Assembly (NCBI RefSeq): GCF_047971665.1
Contig: NZ_JBKEAA010000004.1
Location: 16,430-80,429, forward strand
Length of the DNA: 64,000 nucleotides
Origin: Castellaniella sp047971665
Lineage (GTDB): Bacteria > Pseudomonadota > Gammaproteobacteria > Burkholderiales > Burkholderiaceae_B
Direction of reading: 5' to 3'
Shown here in pieces: positions 1 to 9,565 of the stretch (position 1 is the stretch's first letter; every line of letters starts with the position of its first letter). Below the pieces are notes generated by a model. The model saw only the letters and a list, made by a program, of their open reading frames with translations, was not told the origin of the DNA and made no database searches. Both the position numbers and the translations under genes were made by a program.

Positions 1-618
1 GCGGCACACGAGGCGAGCCAGCCCCTGCGGACCGACCTGCTGCGCATTGCCGAGTGGATCGAGCCCGGCAGCCGGGTGCTGGATCTGGGGTGCGGCGATG
101 GCCGGCTGCTGGACTATCTGCAGCGGACCCGTCAGGTGCGCGGGGCCGGCGTCGAACTCGACGATGAGCGCATGATCGCGGCGGTACGGCGCGGGGTCAA
201 CGTGATCCAGCAGAACCTGGAAGAAGGCCTGGCCTTGTTCGACGACAGGCAGTTCGACACGGTGGTGCTGTCCCAGACGCTGCAGTCCATGCATCATACG
301 GAACACATCCTGCGGGAAATGGCGCGGGTGGCGCGGTATGGCATCGTGTCGTTCCCGAATTTCGGTTTCTGGCCGCACGGCTGGTCGATCCTGGGCGGAC
401 GCATGCCGGTCAACGATCAGATGCCGTATCAGTGGTACGACACGCCCAACATCCATTTGTGCACCCTGCGTGACTTTCAGGAGCTGGCGGCGCAACTGGG
501 GCTGCGGGTCACGCATCTGGCCACGTTCCGGGGCGACCGTGAAATCCGGCACCTGCGCGGCTGGCGCAGCCAGCTGGCGGTCTATCGTTTTGAATCGCCG
601 GGGAGCGGCCGCGCATGA
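1..618 (+). CDS. metW: Methionine biosynthesis protein MetW (5' end cut)
   Basis: Class I SAM-dependent methyltransferase-fold protein that usually accompanies homoserine O-acetyltransferase MetX in methionine synthesis. The SAM-binding motif VLDLGCGDG is visible. The reading frame is open from base 1, so the true start probably lies a few codons upstream of the window; about 205 residues are visible, close to the family's usual 195-200. An internal GTG at 76 sits inside the SAM motif and cannot be the real start. The stop overlaps the next start as ATGA, suggesting translational coupling with ampG. metX would be expected immediately upstream. Confidence 0.9.
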   Translation, partial: AAHEASQPLRTDLLRIAEWIEPGSRVLDLGCGDGRLLDYLQRTRQVRGAGVELDDERMIAAVRRGVNVIQQNLEEGLALFDDRQFDTVVLSQTLQSMHHTEHILREMARVARYGIVSFPNFGFWPHGWSILGGRMPVNDQMPYQWYDTPNIHLCTLRDFQELAAQLGLRVTHLATFRGDREIRHLRGWRSQLAVYRFESPGSGRA

Positions 619-1946
619 CACAGGCGCGAGGCGCGGACTGCGACGCCACGACTCCCGATGCTGATCCGGCGCGCGACGCGGCGGATGCCTCGACCGGGTC
701 GGGCGGCCGGGCGCGCGGCTGGGGCGTCTATGGCGGCCGGCGTGTGGCGCCGTTGCTGTTCCTGGGCTTTTCCAGCGGCTTGCCACTGGCGCTGACCTCC
801 GGGACGCTGCAGGCCTGGGCCACGGTGGCGCAGGTTTCGTTGCAGAGCATCGGGTTCCTGACCTTGGCGGGTACCGCCTACACGCTGAAATTCCTCTGGG
901 CGCCGCTGGTGGATCGCTATGCGCCGCCCTGGCTGGGTCGGCGACGTGGCTGGGTCTTCTTGACGCAGTGGCTGCTGGCGGCCTCGATTGCCGCCATGGG
1001 CCTGTTCGACCCAGGCTCGGAACTGCGCACGCTGGCGCTGCTGGCGGTCTGGGTGGCCTTTCTGTCGGCGACCCAGGATATCGCGTTCGATGCCTACAGC
1101 ACCGATGTGTTGCGTCAGGACGAGCGTGCGGCGGGCGCGGCGCTGAAAGTCATGGGCTACCGGCTGGCGATGGTGGTGTCCGGCGGACTGGCGCTGATCC
1201 TGGCCGATCAATGGCTGGGCTGGGGCGCCATGTACATGTTGATGGGCGGACTGATGGCGCTGGCCTCCCTGGCGACCCTGTGGTCGCCGGAGCCCGAACG
1301 CGCCACCCGGCCGCCGCGCACGCTGCGCGAGGCCGTGGTCGAGCCGCTGCGCGAGTTTTTCAGCCGTCGCGAGGCCTGGGCGATCCTGCTGCTCATCGTG
1401 CTCTACAAGCTGGGCGATGCGTTCGCCGGCGCGCTGTCCACCACCTTCCTGATCCGGGGCGCGGGCTTTGGCGTCACCGAGGTCGGCATGGTCAACAAGG
1501 TCTTCGGGCTGGCCGCCACCATCGTCGGCGCGCTGGCCGGTGGCGCGCTGATGACGCGCCTGGGCCTGTACCGCGCCCTGATGCTTTTCGGTCTGCTGCA
1601 GGCGGTCTCTAACCTGGGCTACTGGATGCTGGCCGTCACGCCACCGCATCTGTACTCCATGGCGCTGGTCGTGGCGGTCGAAAACCTGTGCGGCGGCCTG
1701 GGCACGGCGGCTTTCGTGGCGCTGTTGATGGCCCTGTGCCAGGCGAAATTCTCCGCGACGCAGTTCGCGCTGCTGTCGGCGTTGTCGGCGGTGGGCCGGA
1801 CTTATCTGGCTGGCCCGCTGACGCCGGTGCTGGTCGCCGGGTTCGGCTGGCCGGTCTTTTTCATTCTGACGGTGGCGATCGCCCTGCCGGGGCTGGGCCT
1901 GTTGTGGTGGATGCGCGGGCGCATCCGGGCCCTGGGAAGCTTCTGA
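615..1946 (+). CDS. ampG: AmpG-family muropeptide permease (MFS)
   Basis: Inner-membrane major-facilitator transporter, 443 residues, with many hydrophobic helices after a polar N-terminal tail of about 35 residues. The early segment PLLFLGFSSGLPLALTSGTL and the following LWAPLVDRYAPP resemble the conserved start of AmpG proteins, which import GlcNAc-anhydroMurNAc peptides for cell-wall recycling. It starts within the metW stop, so it is probably co-transcribed. Substrate is inferred from the family; related MFS members carry other cargo. Mpl, another recycling enzyme, is encoded later in the window. Confidence 0.85.
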   Translation: MTQARGADCDATTPDADPARDAADASTGSGGRARGWGVYGGRRVAPLLFLGFSSGLPLALTSGTLQAWATVAQVSLQSIGFLTLAGTAYTLKFLWAPLVDRYAPPWLGRRRGWVFLTQWLLAASIAAMGLFDPGSELRTLALLAVWVAFLSATQDIAFDAYSTDVLRQDERAAGAALKVMGYRLAMVVSGGLALILADQWLGWGAMYMLMGGLMALASLATLWSPEPERATRPPRTLREAVVEPLREFFSRREAWAILLLIVLYKLGDAFAGALSTTFLIRGAGFGVTEVGMVNKVFGLAATIVGALAGGALMTRLGLYRALMLFGLLQAVSNLGYWMLAVTPPHLYSMALVVAVENLCGGLGTAAFVALLMALCQAKFSATQFALLSALSAVGRTYLAGPLTPVLVAGFGWPVFFILTVAIALPGLGLLWWMRGRIRALGSF

Positions 1947-1955
1947 TCGCGGGCG

Positions 1956-1993
1956 CATGAACCCCGGGCGGCGTCGGCGCGCGGCGGTTCATG
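1956..1993. terminator. Inverted repeat between convergent ampG and araC-type genes
   Basis: Perfect 8-bp arms CATGAACC (1956-1963) and GGTTCATG (1986-1993) enclose a GC-rich loop. The right arm overlaps the stop codon of the leftward regulator. There is no T-tract, so it is a terminator candidate only. Confidence 0.35.
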
Positions 1994-2870
1994 TCCCGTC
2001 GGACGGAGTGTCCCGCCATGCGCCTGCGGCGAATGCCCGGGGCGTGACGCCGGTGTGCGCCCGGAAGGCCGCGATGAAGGAGGACAGGCTGTCATAGCCG
2101 CAGGCCAGGGCGACGTCGGTGATGCGGTCGCCGTTTTCCAGCAGCGGCAGGGCGTGCACCAGCCGTGCGCGTTGACGCCAGAGGCGGAATCCCAGGCCCG
2201 TCTGCCGCTGGAACAGCCGCGTCAGTGTCTTGTCCGACAGCCCCAGACGGCGACTGAAGGCGCCCAGATCGAGATCGCTGTCAGGGTGGCTCTGCAACTG
2301 GCGGCACACGGATTGCAGGCGCGGATCGGTGGGCCAGGGCAGGATCAGTCCGGCATCCGGACAGGTGGCCAGTTGATCGGCCAGGACCTGCGCCAGCCGG
2401 CCGTCCGGTCCGTCGAGATCGTATTCGGTGGGCAGTGTACTGAAATGCCGGATCAGTTCGTGCAGCAGCGGGCTGACGGCCAGTACCCGGCAGGCGGGCC
2501 AGTCCAGCCCCATGGTGGCGGCATCCAGGTACAGGCTGCGGATGACGGTGTGCGGCGATTGCCGGACCTGATGCGGCAATCCGGGCGGGATCCAGACGGC
2601 GCGGTGCGCCAGGGCGACAAAGCGGGCGTCCGGTGTCCAGACTTGCAGATGGCCCTGGGTGGCGTAAGACAGTTGCGCCCAGGCGTGTTTGTGATGCCGG
2701 GGAATCAGGAAATTGGGCTGGCTGTCGATGTGCCCGTAGACGGGACGGGGCAGGCGACGCAGCCCGCCGCGCCGCGATGGCGCCGGTTCCTGGTGGAGGG
2801 ATCGGGCAGGGTTGCGTCGGGTCCGGGTGGTGTCCGCCGGGTCTTGAATGTCCGTTCGCGAATATTTCAT
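1989..2870 (-). CDS. AraC-family transcriptional regulator
   Basis: 293 residues. The C-terminal ~100 residues form the double helix-turn-helix domain, including FSRRLGLSDKTLTRLF and the family signature ending DSLSSFIAAFRAHTGVTPRAF. The N-terminal half has cupin-like features (HKHAWAQLSYATQGHLQVWT, then an IPPGLPHQV turn), the arrangement of regulators that bind a small effector in an AraC-type barrel. It is divergent from the SBF transporter gene, with about 80 bp between starts, so it may control that transporter. The effector is unknown. Confidence 0.85.
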   Translation of the reverse strand: MKYSRTDIQDPADTTRTRRNPARSLHQEPAPSRRGGLRRLPRPVYGHIDSQPNFLIPRHHKHAWAQLSYATQGHLQVWTPDARFVALAHRAVWIPPGLPHQVRQSPHTVIRSLYLDAATMGLDWPACRVLAVSPLLHELIRHFSTLPTEYDLDGPDGRLAQVLADQLATCPDAGLILPWPTDPRLQSVCRQLQSHPDSDLDLGAFSRRLGLSDKTLTRLFQRQTGLGFRLWRQRARLVHALPLLENGDRITDVALACGYDSLSSFIAAFRAHTGVTPRAFAAGAWRDTPSDGT

Positions 2871-2951
2871 AGCTGTTTGCCGCTAAACATGGCTTTCACT
2901 GTAGTTTAATCTTCTCTGCGAGAGCCCCGGACCGCCGGAGCACCCATTACC

Positions 2952-3962
2952 ATGATGTCAAAATTACGTCTGCTGTTTGATCGTTTCACTCTGATCCTGA
3001 TCGCGGTCGTCACGGCCGCCACGGTCTTGCCTGCCCACGGTCAGGGAGCGATGCTCTTCGAACGGCTCACGGCCGCAGCCATTGCGTTGCTGTTTTTCCT
3101 GCATGGGGCCAAGCTTTCCCGCGAGGCCATCATCGCCGGCGCCACGCACTGGCGGCTGCACGGGGTGATCTTCATCTGGACATTCGTGATTTTCCCTATC
3201 CTGGGGTGGGTGCTCCGGCCGGTTCTTTTGCCTTTGTTGGGCGAGCCGCTCTATGTCGGCATCGTCTATCTGACGGTTCTGCCCGGCACGGTGCAGTCGG
3301 CCATCGCCTTCACTTCGATCGCGCGCGGCAATGTGCCCGCGGCAGTCTGCGCCGCCTCGGCGTCGAGCATCGTCGGAATCGTCATCACGCCCCTGTTGCT
3401 GCAATGGCTGCTGGGCGCGGATACGTCCGCCCTGGGCGGCAGTTCGCTGCTGCAGGCCATCGGACGGATCAGTGTGCAGATTTTTCTGCCTTTTGTCGCC
3501 GGTCATCTGATGCGGCCGGTGATCGGCCGCTGGATGGACGGTCACCGCAAGCTTGTCACCAGTGTCGATCAGAGTTCGATCCTGCTGGTGGTCTATACGG
3601 CGTTCAGCGAGTCGGTGATCGGCGGGTTGTGGCAGACTGTGGATCCGGGTTCGCTGGTCTGGCTGGTGGTGGTCTGCTGCGTGCTGCTGGCGCTGGTGCT
3701 GACGCTGAACACCTGGTCGGCGCGCCGCATGGGGTTCAACCGCGCCGACGAGATCACGATCGTATTCTGCGGCTCCAAGAAAAGCATGGCCACGGGGGTG
3801 CCCATGGCGGGCGTGCTGTTCAGCGCGGGGGCCATCGGGCCGGTGCTGTTGCCGCTGATGATTTTCCACCAGATCCAATTGATGGTGTGCGCGGTGCTGG
3901 CGCAGCACTATCTGCGCCAGGGGCAACAGGCCGAGGGGTCGGGGCGGCGCGTGGCGGCCTGA
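2952..3962 (+). CDS. Bile acid:sodium symporter family transporter (YfeH type)
   Basis: 336 residues, about ten predicted membrane helices. It matches the putative Na+-dependent transporter family often annotated YfeH: an early helix pair, FFLHGAKLSREAI near residue 50-60, TVLPGTVQSAIAFTSIARGN near 115-135, and a late segment FCGSKKSMATGVPMA. Such proteins are inner-membrane carriers, but the substrate in bacteria is generally unknown. The start ATG ATG TCA offers two adjacent ATGs (2952, 2955); either would give the same mature protein. The divergent AraC regulator upstream is the obvious candidate regulator. Confidence 0.85.
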   Translation: MMSKLRLLFDRFTLILIAVVTAATVLPAHGQGAMLFERLTAAAIALLFFLHGAKLSREAIIAGATHWRLHGVIFIWTFVIFPILGWVLRPVLLPLLGEPLYVGIVYLTVLPGTVQSAIAFTSIARGNVPAAVCAASASSIVGIVITPLLLQWLLGADTSALGGSSLLQAIGRISVQIFLPFVAGHLMRPVIGRWMDGHRKLVTSVDQSSILLVVYTAFSESVIGGLWQTVDPGSLVWLVVVCCVLLALVLTLNTWSARRMGFNRADEITIVFCGSKKSMATGVPMAGVLFSAGAIGPVLLPLMIFHQIQLMVCAVLAQHYLRQGQQAEGSGRRVAA

Positions 3963-4004
3963 TTCTCGGGGGGCTTGCGCCGCCCGTCGCCGCATTGTCC
4001 CCCA

Positions 4005-4796
4005 TCACCTCCACGCATACTCCACTGTCAGCGGCGCATGATCGCTGAATCGCGGCTCGCGGTGGATATCGACTGTCTGCGCCCGGGCGGCGATCCCGGG
4101 GGTGGCGATGTGGTAATCGATGCGCCAGCCGACGTTCTTGGCCCAGGCCTGGCCGCGGTTGCTCCACCAGGTGTAGGCCTCGCCGGTCGCGTCCGGATGC
4201 AGGCGGCGGTACACGTCCACCCAGCCGCGCTCGTCCAGGATCTTGCTCAGCCAGGCGCGTTCTTCGGGCAGAAAGCCGCTGTTCTTCAAATTGCCCTTCC
4301 AGTTTCTGAGGTCGATTTCCTGGTGGGCGATGTTCCAGTCGCCGCAGATCACGAATTCCCGGCCGGTGTCGCGGTGCTCCCGCATCAGCCCGTCCATCCA
4401 GGTCTCGTAGTGCGCCAGGAACCGGTATTTGGCCGTCTGGCGCTCGTCGCCGCTGGACCCTGAAGGTAGATAGGCGCTCACGACCGACAGGCCGGGCCAG
4501 TCGGCGCGCAGGATGCGGCCTTCGGCGTCGAATTCCGGGCAGGCCATGCCGGCCGTGACCTGATCGGCCGGCTGGCGCAGGTAGAGCCCCACACCGCTGT
4601 AGCCTTTTTTCTCGGCGTGGTGGAAATGGCCGGTCAGGCCGTCGGGATGGCGCAGCTCGTCGACCAGGTCACTGTCCTGGATCTTGATTTCCTGCAGGCA
4701 GACGGCGTCGGGGCGGGTGGCGGCCAGCCAGTCCGCCAGCCCCTTGCGGAAAGCCGCTCGGATGCCGTTGACGTTCAGAGAGGTGATGCGCAGCAC
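4005..4796 (-). CDS. xth: Exodeoxyribonuclease III / AP endonuclease
   Basis: 263 residues, full length for the Xth family of the endonuclease/exonuclease/phosphatase fold. Visible catalytic elements are the N-terminal SLNVNGIRAA, the metal-binding Glu36 in LQEIK, the GDWN motif at 152-155, and the terminal SDHAP at 251-255 carrying the catalytic Asp-His pair. It cleaves abasic sites and degrades 3' ends in DNA repair. It lies convergent to the SBF transporter and alone on its strand. The exact symbol (xth or exoA) varies among relatives. Confidence 0.92.
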   Translation of the reverse strand: MLRITSLNVNGIRAAFRKGLADWLAATRPDAVCLQEIKIQDSDLVDELRHPDGLTGHFHHAEKKGYSGVGLYLRQPADQVTAGMACPEFDAEGRILRADWPGLSVVSAYLPSGSSGDERQTAKYRFLAHYETWMDGLMREHRDTGREFVICGDWNIAHQEIDLRNWKGNLKNSGFLPEERAWLSKILDERGWVDVYRRLHPDATGEAYTWWSNRGQAWAKNVGWRIDYHIATPGIAARAQTVDIHREPRFSDHAPLTVEYAWR

Positions 4797-4852
4797 GTGA
4801 GTATCCGGTGGTCATTGCAAGACTGCACTTTACCCCAGGATGCCGGCCGGGC

Positions 4853-5650
4853 TCAGTCGAACCGGAAGCTGGAGACGGTGAGCCCGCCTGCGGCGTCGGT
4901 TTCGTGGTGACAGCATAGGGCGGGGCTGCCCTCCGAGGCACCGTTGGCGACGAACAGGGGCACCAGATGGTCTTCCTGCGGATGGGCGATCCGCGCGGCC
5001 GGAGCGTGTTTCCAGGCCCGCAGCCGGTCATGGCGGGATGTGGCATCGGTCGGCGCCATGGCCTGTTGCAGCCAGGCGTCGAATTGCGCCGATGGTATGC
5101 GGCCCGCGGGGCCGGACAGGCGCAGGTTGTGATAGCTCAGTCCGCTGCCGATGATCAGCACACCCTCGTCGCGCAGCGGCGTCAGGGCGGCGCCCAATTG
5201 GCGGTGCCAGTCCGGATCGAAGCCGTGTTCGATCGACAGCTGGACCATGGGAATGTCCGCTGCCGGGAACATGACGTGGGCCGGCACGAAGGCGCCATGG
5301 TCGAATCCGCGTTGTGCGTCGAAATCCACCGGTATGCCGTCGGCCCGCAGCAGATCGGCGGCGCGGGCGGCCAGATCGGGGGATCCGAGGGCGGGATAGC
5401 GAATGCCGTAGGTATGGGCGGGAAAGCCGTAGTAGTCGTACAGCATGCCTGGCTGCGGGTGGTTGCCGAGCAGGACGCCGCCCTGGGTGATCCAGTGCGC
5501 CGAGACCATCAGGATCGCTTCGGGCGGACGGGGCAGGGTGGCGGGAATGGCCTGCAGTTCGGCGGCCAGGATGGCATAGGAGGCCTGTGCCTCGGGCATC
5601 CAGGGCCAGGGGCCGCCGCCATGGGACAGGAAAAAGACCGGTTGGCGCAT
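4853..5650 (-). CDS. LigB-type extradiol dioxygenase (YgiD/DODA-like)
   Basis: 265 residues, from an ATG giving MRQPVFFLSHGGGPWPW. The frame is open for 93 bases further upstream, but this start places the conserved SHGGGP at the usual position (9-14). Later motifs include VSAHW, a FDHGAFVPAH segment and LIIGSGLSYHNL, as in 4,5-DOPA extradiol dioxygenases of the class III (LigB) superfamily with a His-ligated metal. Family members open catechol rings; the natural substrate here is not evident. The neighbours (exonuclease III, pyrE) give no pathway context. Confidence 0.85.
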   Translation of the reverse strand: MRQPVFFLSHGGGPWPWMPEAQASYAILAAELQAIPATLPRPPEAILMVSAHWITQGGVLLGNHPQPGMLYDYYGFPAHTYGIRYPALGSPDLAARAADLLRADGIPVDFDAQRGFDHGAFVPAHVMFPAADIPMVQLSIEHGFDPDWHRQLGAALTPLRDEGVLIIGSGLSYHNLRLSGPAGRIPSAQFDAWLQQAMAPTDATSRHDRLRAWKHAPAARIAHPQEDHLVPLFVANGASEGSPALCCHHETDAAGGLTVSSFRFD

Positions 5651-5785
5651 GGGATGAACTCCCGGGGCGAAAGGGGGAAAAGAACATGATAGTCTTGGAC
5701 GCAGGCCCAGCGCGGCGGCCAAACCTGCGAACGCCTCGCTCAAATATCCGATAATGTCGCCTTTCCCGCACAGAGATCACTTGCC

Positions 5786-6454
5786 ATGCCCGGTTCCCGA
5801 GCCCAATCCTTCGTCCGTTTCGCCCTGGAGAAAGGGGTCCTGAATTTCGGGGATTTCACGATGAAATCCGGCCGCCGCAGCCCGTATTTCTTCAATGCCG
5901 GATTGTTCAATGATGGTGCCTGCGTGGGTCGGTTGGGCCAGTTCTATGCCCGGGCCCTGGCGGATTCCGGGCTGGATTTCGACATGCTGTTCGGCCCCGC
6001 GTACAAGGGCATCCCCCTGGCCACCACCGCCGCCATCGCCCTGTCCAACCACCCCGCGCGCGCCGACCGCCCGGTCCCGTTCGCCTTCAACCGCAAGGAA
6101 GCCAAGGACCACGGCGAAGGCGGCACGCTGGTCGGCGCGCCGCTGCAAGGCCGCGTCGTCATCATCGACGACGTCATCACGGCGGGCACGTCCGTGCGCG
6201 AATCCGTCGCCCTGATCCGCGCCGCCGGCGCCCAGCCCGCCGCCGTGCTGATCGCCCTGGACCGCATGGAACGCGCCGGCGCGGACGACGCGCTGTCCGA
6301 GGGCTCGGCCGTCCAGGAAGTCGAACGGGCCTACGGCATCCCCGTGGTCAGCATCGCCTCGCTGGCCGACATCATGGCCTTGCTGGAAGACGACGCCACC
6401 CTGGCCAAGCACCGCGACGCCGTGTCGGCGTACCGGGGCAAATACGGAGTGTGA
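5786..6454 (+). CDS. pyrE: Orotate phosphoribosyltransferase
   Basis: 222 residues. It converts orotate and PRPP to orotidine 5'-phosphate in pyrimidine synthesis. The PRPP-binding signature VVIIDDVITAGTS is clear, with the N-terminal FTMKSGRRSPYFFNAG and the loop FNRKEAKDHGEGG that contacts PRPP. It is monocistronic here, divergent from the dioxygenase gene. A -10-like GATAAT lies about 35 bases before the start without a convincing -35. Confidence 0.95.
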   Translation: MPGSRAQSFVRFALEKGVLNFGDFTMKSGRRSPYFFNAGLFNDGACVGRLGQFYARALADSGLDFDMLFGPAYKGIPLATTAAIALSNHPARADRPVPFAFNRKEAKDHGEGGTLVGAPLQGRVVIIDDVITAGTSVRESVALIRAAGAQPAAVLIALDRMERAGADDALSEGSAVQEVERAYGIPVVSIASLADIMALLEDDATLAKHRDAVSAYRGKYGV

Positions 6455-6468
6455 GTTCACGCCGGGAA

Positions 6469-6487
6469 GTTCCGGCATCGCCGGAAC
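6469..6487. terminator. Hairpin between convergent pyrE and gatB
   Basis: Perfect 8-bp arms GTTCCGGC and GCCGGAAC with a 3-nt loop, 15 nt after the pyrE stop. No T-tract follows on either strand, so termination activity is uncertain. The rest of the gap up to 6579 shows nothing recognisable. Confidence 0.4.
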
Positions 6488-6579
6488 CGGGTGAGCTGCG
6501 CGTTGGCGCGGGGGCATGCACCGGCCGAGATCTACACGGGGCGCACGCCGGCCGAAATCACAGCCCCAGCCAAGACCGA

Positions 6580-8037
6580 TCAGGCATCCAGCTTCCGCTT
6601 CAGCACCTCGTTCACCTGCTGCGGATTCGCCTTGCCCTTGGCCGCCTTCATCACCTGGCCCACCAGCGAATTGAACGCCTTCTGCTTGCCCGCCCGGTAC
6701 TCCTCCACGATCGCCGGATGGGCCGCCAGCACCACGTCGATCATCGCCTCGATCGCCCCCGTATCGCTGATCTGGCGCAGCCCCCGCGACTCGATGATCG
6801 CGTCCGGATCGCCGCCCGACTCGCCCGCCCACATCGCCGCGAACACATCGCGCGCGATCTTGGTCGAGATCGTCCCGTCCAGCACGCGGGCGATCAGCGC
6901 CGCCAGACGCTGCGGTGGCACTGGCGAGGCGCCGATGTCCAGATCGTCGCGGTTCAGCGCCGCTGACAATTCACCCAGGATCCAGTTGGCGGCCTGTTTG
7001 GCCTGCCCCGCCTGCAAGGCCGCCGACGCGGCCTCGAAATAATCCGCCGTCGCGCGGTGCAGCGTCAGCTGGGCCGCATCGTAGGCCGACAGGCCCAGGT
7101 CGGCCTCGAAACGTGCGCGCTTGGCGGCCGGCAGTTCCGGCATGGCCGCGCGCACCTGTTCGATCCATTCCGGGGCTACCACCAGCGGCGGCAGGTCGGG
7201 ATCGGGGAAATAGCGGTAATCGTCGGAATCCTCTTTCGTCCGCATGGCGCGGGTTTCGTCCCGGTCGGGATCGTACAGCCGGGTCTGTTGCACCACCTTG
7301 CCGCCGTCCTCGATCAGCTCGATCTGGCGGCGCACCTCGTACTGGATGGCGCGTTCCAGAAAGCGGAAGGAGTTCAGGTTCTTGATCTCGCAGCGGGTGC
7401 CGAATTCGGCCTGGCCGCGCGGACGTACCGATACATTGGCGTCGCAGCGGAACGAGCCCTCCTGCATGTTGCCGTCGCAGATGCCCAGCCACACCACCAG
7501 CCCGTGCAGCGTGCGCGCGTAGGCCACGGCCTCTGTCGCTGAACGCATCTCGGGTTCGGTCACGATCTCCAGCAGCGGCGTGCCGGCGCGGTTCAGGTCG
7601 ATGCCGCTGGACGATTCGCCATGCGGTCCCGTGAAATGCTCATGCAGCGATTTGCCCGCGTCCTCTTCCAGGTGGGCGCGGGTCAGGTTCACCGTGTGTT
7701 CCTGTTCGTCGACGAAAAAGGACAGTTGCCCGCCGACGACGATCGGCAGTTCGAACTGGCTGATCTGGTAGTTCTTGGGCAGGTCAGGGTAGAAATAGTT
7801 TTTGCGCGCGAACACGGAGCGTTCGGCCACCCGGGCGCCGATGGCCAGGCCGAACTGGATCGCGCGTTCCACCGCGCCCCGGTTCATGGCCGGCAGTGAG
7901 CCGGGCAGGGCCATGTCCACAGCATTGGCCTGGGTGTTGGGCTCGGCGCCAAAGCGCGTGCTGCTGCGGGAAAAGATTTTCGACTGCGTGGAGAGCTGGG
8001 CGTGGGTTTCCAGGCCGATGACGATTTCCCAATCCAT
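6580..8037 (-). CDS. gatB: Aspartyl/glutamyl-tRNA(Asn/Gln) amidotransferase subunit B
   Basis: 485 residues, usual length. GatB binds misacylated Asp-tRNA(Asn) or Glu-tRNA(Gln) and activates the acyl group for transamidation within the GatCAB complex. Visible are the N-terminal IGLETHAQL, the DLPKNYQISQ segment, the metal/ATP region, and the C-terminal YqeY-like helical domain ending in GKANPQQVNEVLKRKL. Its start directly abuts the gatA stop with no spacer, so it is the last gene of a gatC-gatA-gatB operon. Confidence 0.97.
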   Translation of the reverse strand: MDWEIVIGLETHAQLSTQSKIFSRSSTRFGAEPNTQANAVDMALPGSLPAMNRGAVERAIQFGLAIGARVAERSVFARKNYFYPDLPKNYQISQFELPIVVGGQLSFFVDEQEHTVNLTRAHLEEDAGKSLHEHFTGPHGESSSGIDLNRAGTPLLEIVTEPEMRSATEAVAYARTLHGLVVWLGICDGNMQEGSFRCDANVSVRPRGQAEFGTRCEIKNLNSFRFLERAIQYEVRRQIELIEDGGKVVQQTRLYDPDRDETRAMRTKEDSDDYRYFPDPDLPPLVVAPEWIEQVRAAMPELPAAKRARFEADLGLSAYDAAQLTLHRATADYFEAASAALQAGQAKQAANWILGELSAALNRDDLDIGASPVPPQRLAALIARVLDGTISTKIARDVFAAMWAGESGGDPDAIIESRGLRQISDTGAIEAMIDVVLAAHPAIVEEYRAGKQKAFNSLVGQVMKAAKGKANPQQVNEVLKRKLDA

Positions 8038-9561
8038 TTATGCGTGTCCCGGAATGCGTTGATGCCAGTCGGTGGCTTGCTGGTAGCGGTCGGCCAGGGC
8101 CAGCAGGCGGCCTTCGTCGAAATAGCGGCCGATGATCTGCAGCCCGATGGGCAGACGGCCCGATTCGCCGCCGAATCCGCAGGGGATGGACATGCCGGGC
8201 AGGCCCGCCAGACTGACGCCCAGCGTGTAGATGTCGCTGAGCCAGTCGGCGATCGGGTCCTGGCGCGTGTCGCCGATGCGGTGCGCCACGGTGGGGGTGA
8301 CCGGACCCATGATCACGTCGCAGTCCTGGGTCAGGACGCGGCGGAAATCGTCGGCGATCATGCGCCGCACGCGCTGGGCCTGCAGGTAATAGGCGTCGTA
8401 GTAACCATGGGACAGCACGTAGGTGCCGACCATGATGCGGCGGCGGACCTCGTTGCCGAAGCCCTCGGAACGGGACCGGCTGGTCATGTCGGCCAGGTCG
8501 GTGTATTTGGCGGCGCGATGGCCATATCGCACGCCGTCGTAGCGCGACAGGTAGCTGGAGGCCTCCGCTGGCGCGATCACGTAGTAGACGGGGATCGCCA
8601 GGCGGGTGCGCGGCAGGGATACGTCCACGCGAACGGCGCCCAGGGACTCGAAGACTTGCAAGGCGGACTCCACCGCGGCGCCGACTTCAGCGGACAGGCC
8701 TTCGTTGAAGAATTCGCGCGGCACGCCGATGCGCAGGCCTGCCAGCGGGCGCTCGCCGCCGGCCTGTTGACCGGCCCGAGCGGCGTCGAAGGCAGCCTGG
8801 ACGCGGCCAGCGGCATTGGGCGCGCCGTCGCAGGTTTCCAGGCTGGTCGAATCGTGCGGGTCGAAACCACTCATGGCGTCCAGCAGCGGCACCAGATCAC
8901 GGGCATTGCGCGCCAGGGGGCCGGCCTGGTCCAGGCTGGAGGCAAAGGCGATGATGCCGTAGCGCGACACGGTGCCGTAGGTGGGCTTGATGCCGCTGAC
9001 TCCGCACAGGGCGGCGGGCTGGCGCACCGAGCCGCCGGTGTCCGTGCCGGAAGCGCCCAGCACCAGGCCGGCAGCCACGGCGGCGGCGGAGCCGCCGGAC
9101 GAGCCGCCCGGCACCCGGTCCGGGTCCCAGGGATTGCGTACTGGTCCAAAGGCGGAATTCTCGTTGCCCGAGCCCATGGCGAATTCGTCGCAGCTGAGCT
9201 TGCCCAGCGAGACGGCGCCGGCCTCGCGCCAGCGGTCGACCACGGTGGCGTCAAAGGGGCTGACGTAGTCGGCCAGCATCTTGCTGGAGGCGGTGGTGCG
9301 CCAGCCGCGCGTCACGAACAGGTCTTTGTGGGCGATGGGGATGCCGGTCAGGGGGCTGGCGGTGCCATCGGCCAGCGCCTGATCGGCGGCGCGTGCCTGC
9401 GCCAGGGTCAGGTCGTCGTCGATGTGCAGAAAGACGTTGGGATCGCAGTGGGCGCGGGCCGCGCGCAGGGCGTCGGCCGCCAGTTCGGCGGCGCTGATGC
9501 GCCGGGCGCGCAGGGCTTCGCCCAGCGCCTGGATGCTGTGGAATGCGGAAAGCTGGGTCAT
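8038..9561 (-). CDS. gatA: Aspartyl/glutamyl-tRNA amidotransferase subunit A
   Basis: 507 residues from ATG giving MTQLSAFHSIQ; an in-frame extension of 19 codons upstream runs into gatC and is not used. This is the amidase-signature subunit that releases ammonia from glutamine. The Ser-cisSer-Lys triad is readable at Lys79 (AHKDLF), Ser154 (GGSSGGS) and Ser178 (TGGSVR), the numbering usual for GatA. It is separated from gatC by 4 nt. Confidence 0.97.
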   Translation of the reverse strand: MTQLSAFHSIQALGEALRARRISAAELAADALRAARAHCDPNVFLHIDDDLTLAQARAADQALADGTASPLTGIPIAHKDLFVTRGWRTTASSKMLADYVSPFDATVVDRWREAGAVSLGKLSCDEFAMGSGNENSAFGPVRNPWDPDRVPGGSSGGSAAAVAAGLVLGASGTDTGGSVRQPAALCGVSGIKPTYGTVSRYGIIAFASSLDQAGPLARNARDLVPLLDAMSGFDPHDSTSLETCDGAPNAAGRVQAAFDAARAGQQAGGERPLAGLRIGVPREFFNEGLSAEVGAAVESALQVFESLGAVRVDVSLPRTRLAIPVYYVIAPAEASSYLSRYDGVRYGHRAAKYTDLADMTSRSRSEGFGNEVRRRIMVGTYVLSHGYYDAYYLQAQRVRRMIADDFRRVLTQDCDVIMGPVTPTVAHRIGDTRQDPIADWLSDIYTLGVSLAGLPGMSIPCGFGGESGRLPIGLQIIGRYFDEGRLLALADRYQQATDWHQRIPGHA

Positions 9562-9565
9562 GGCA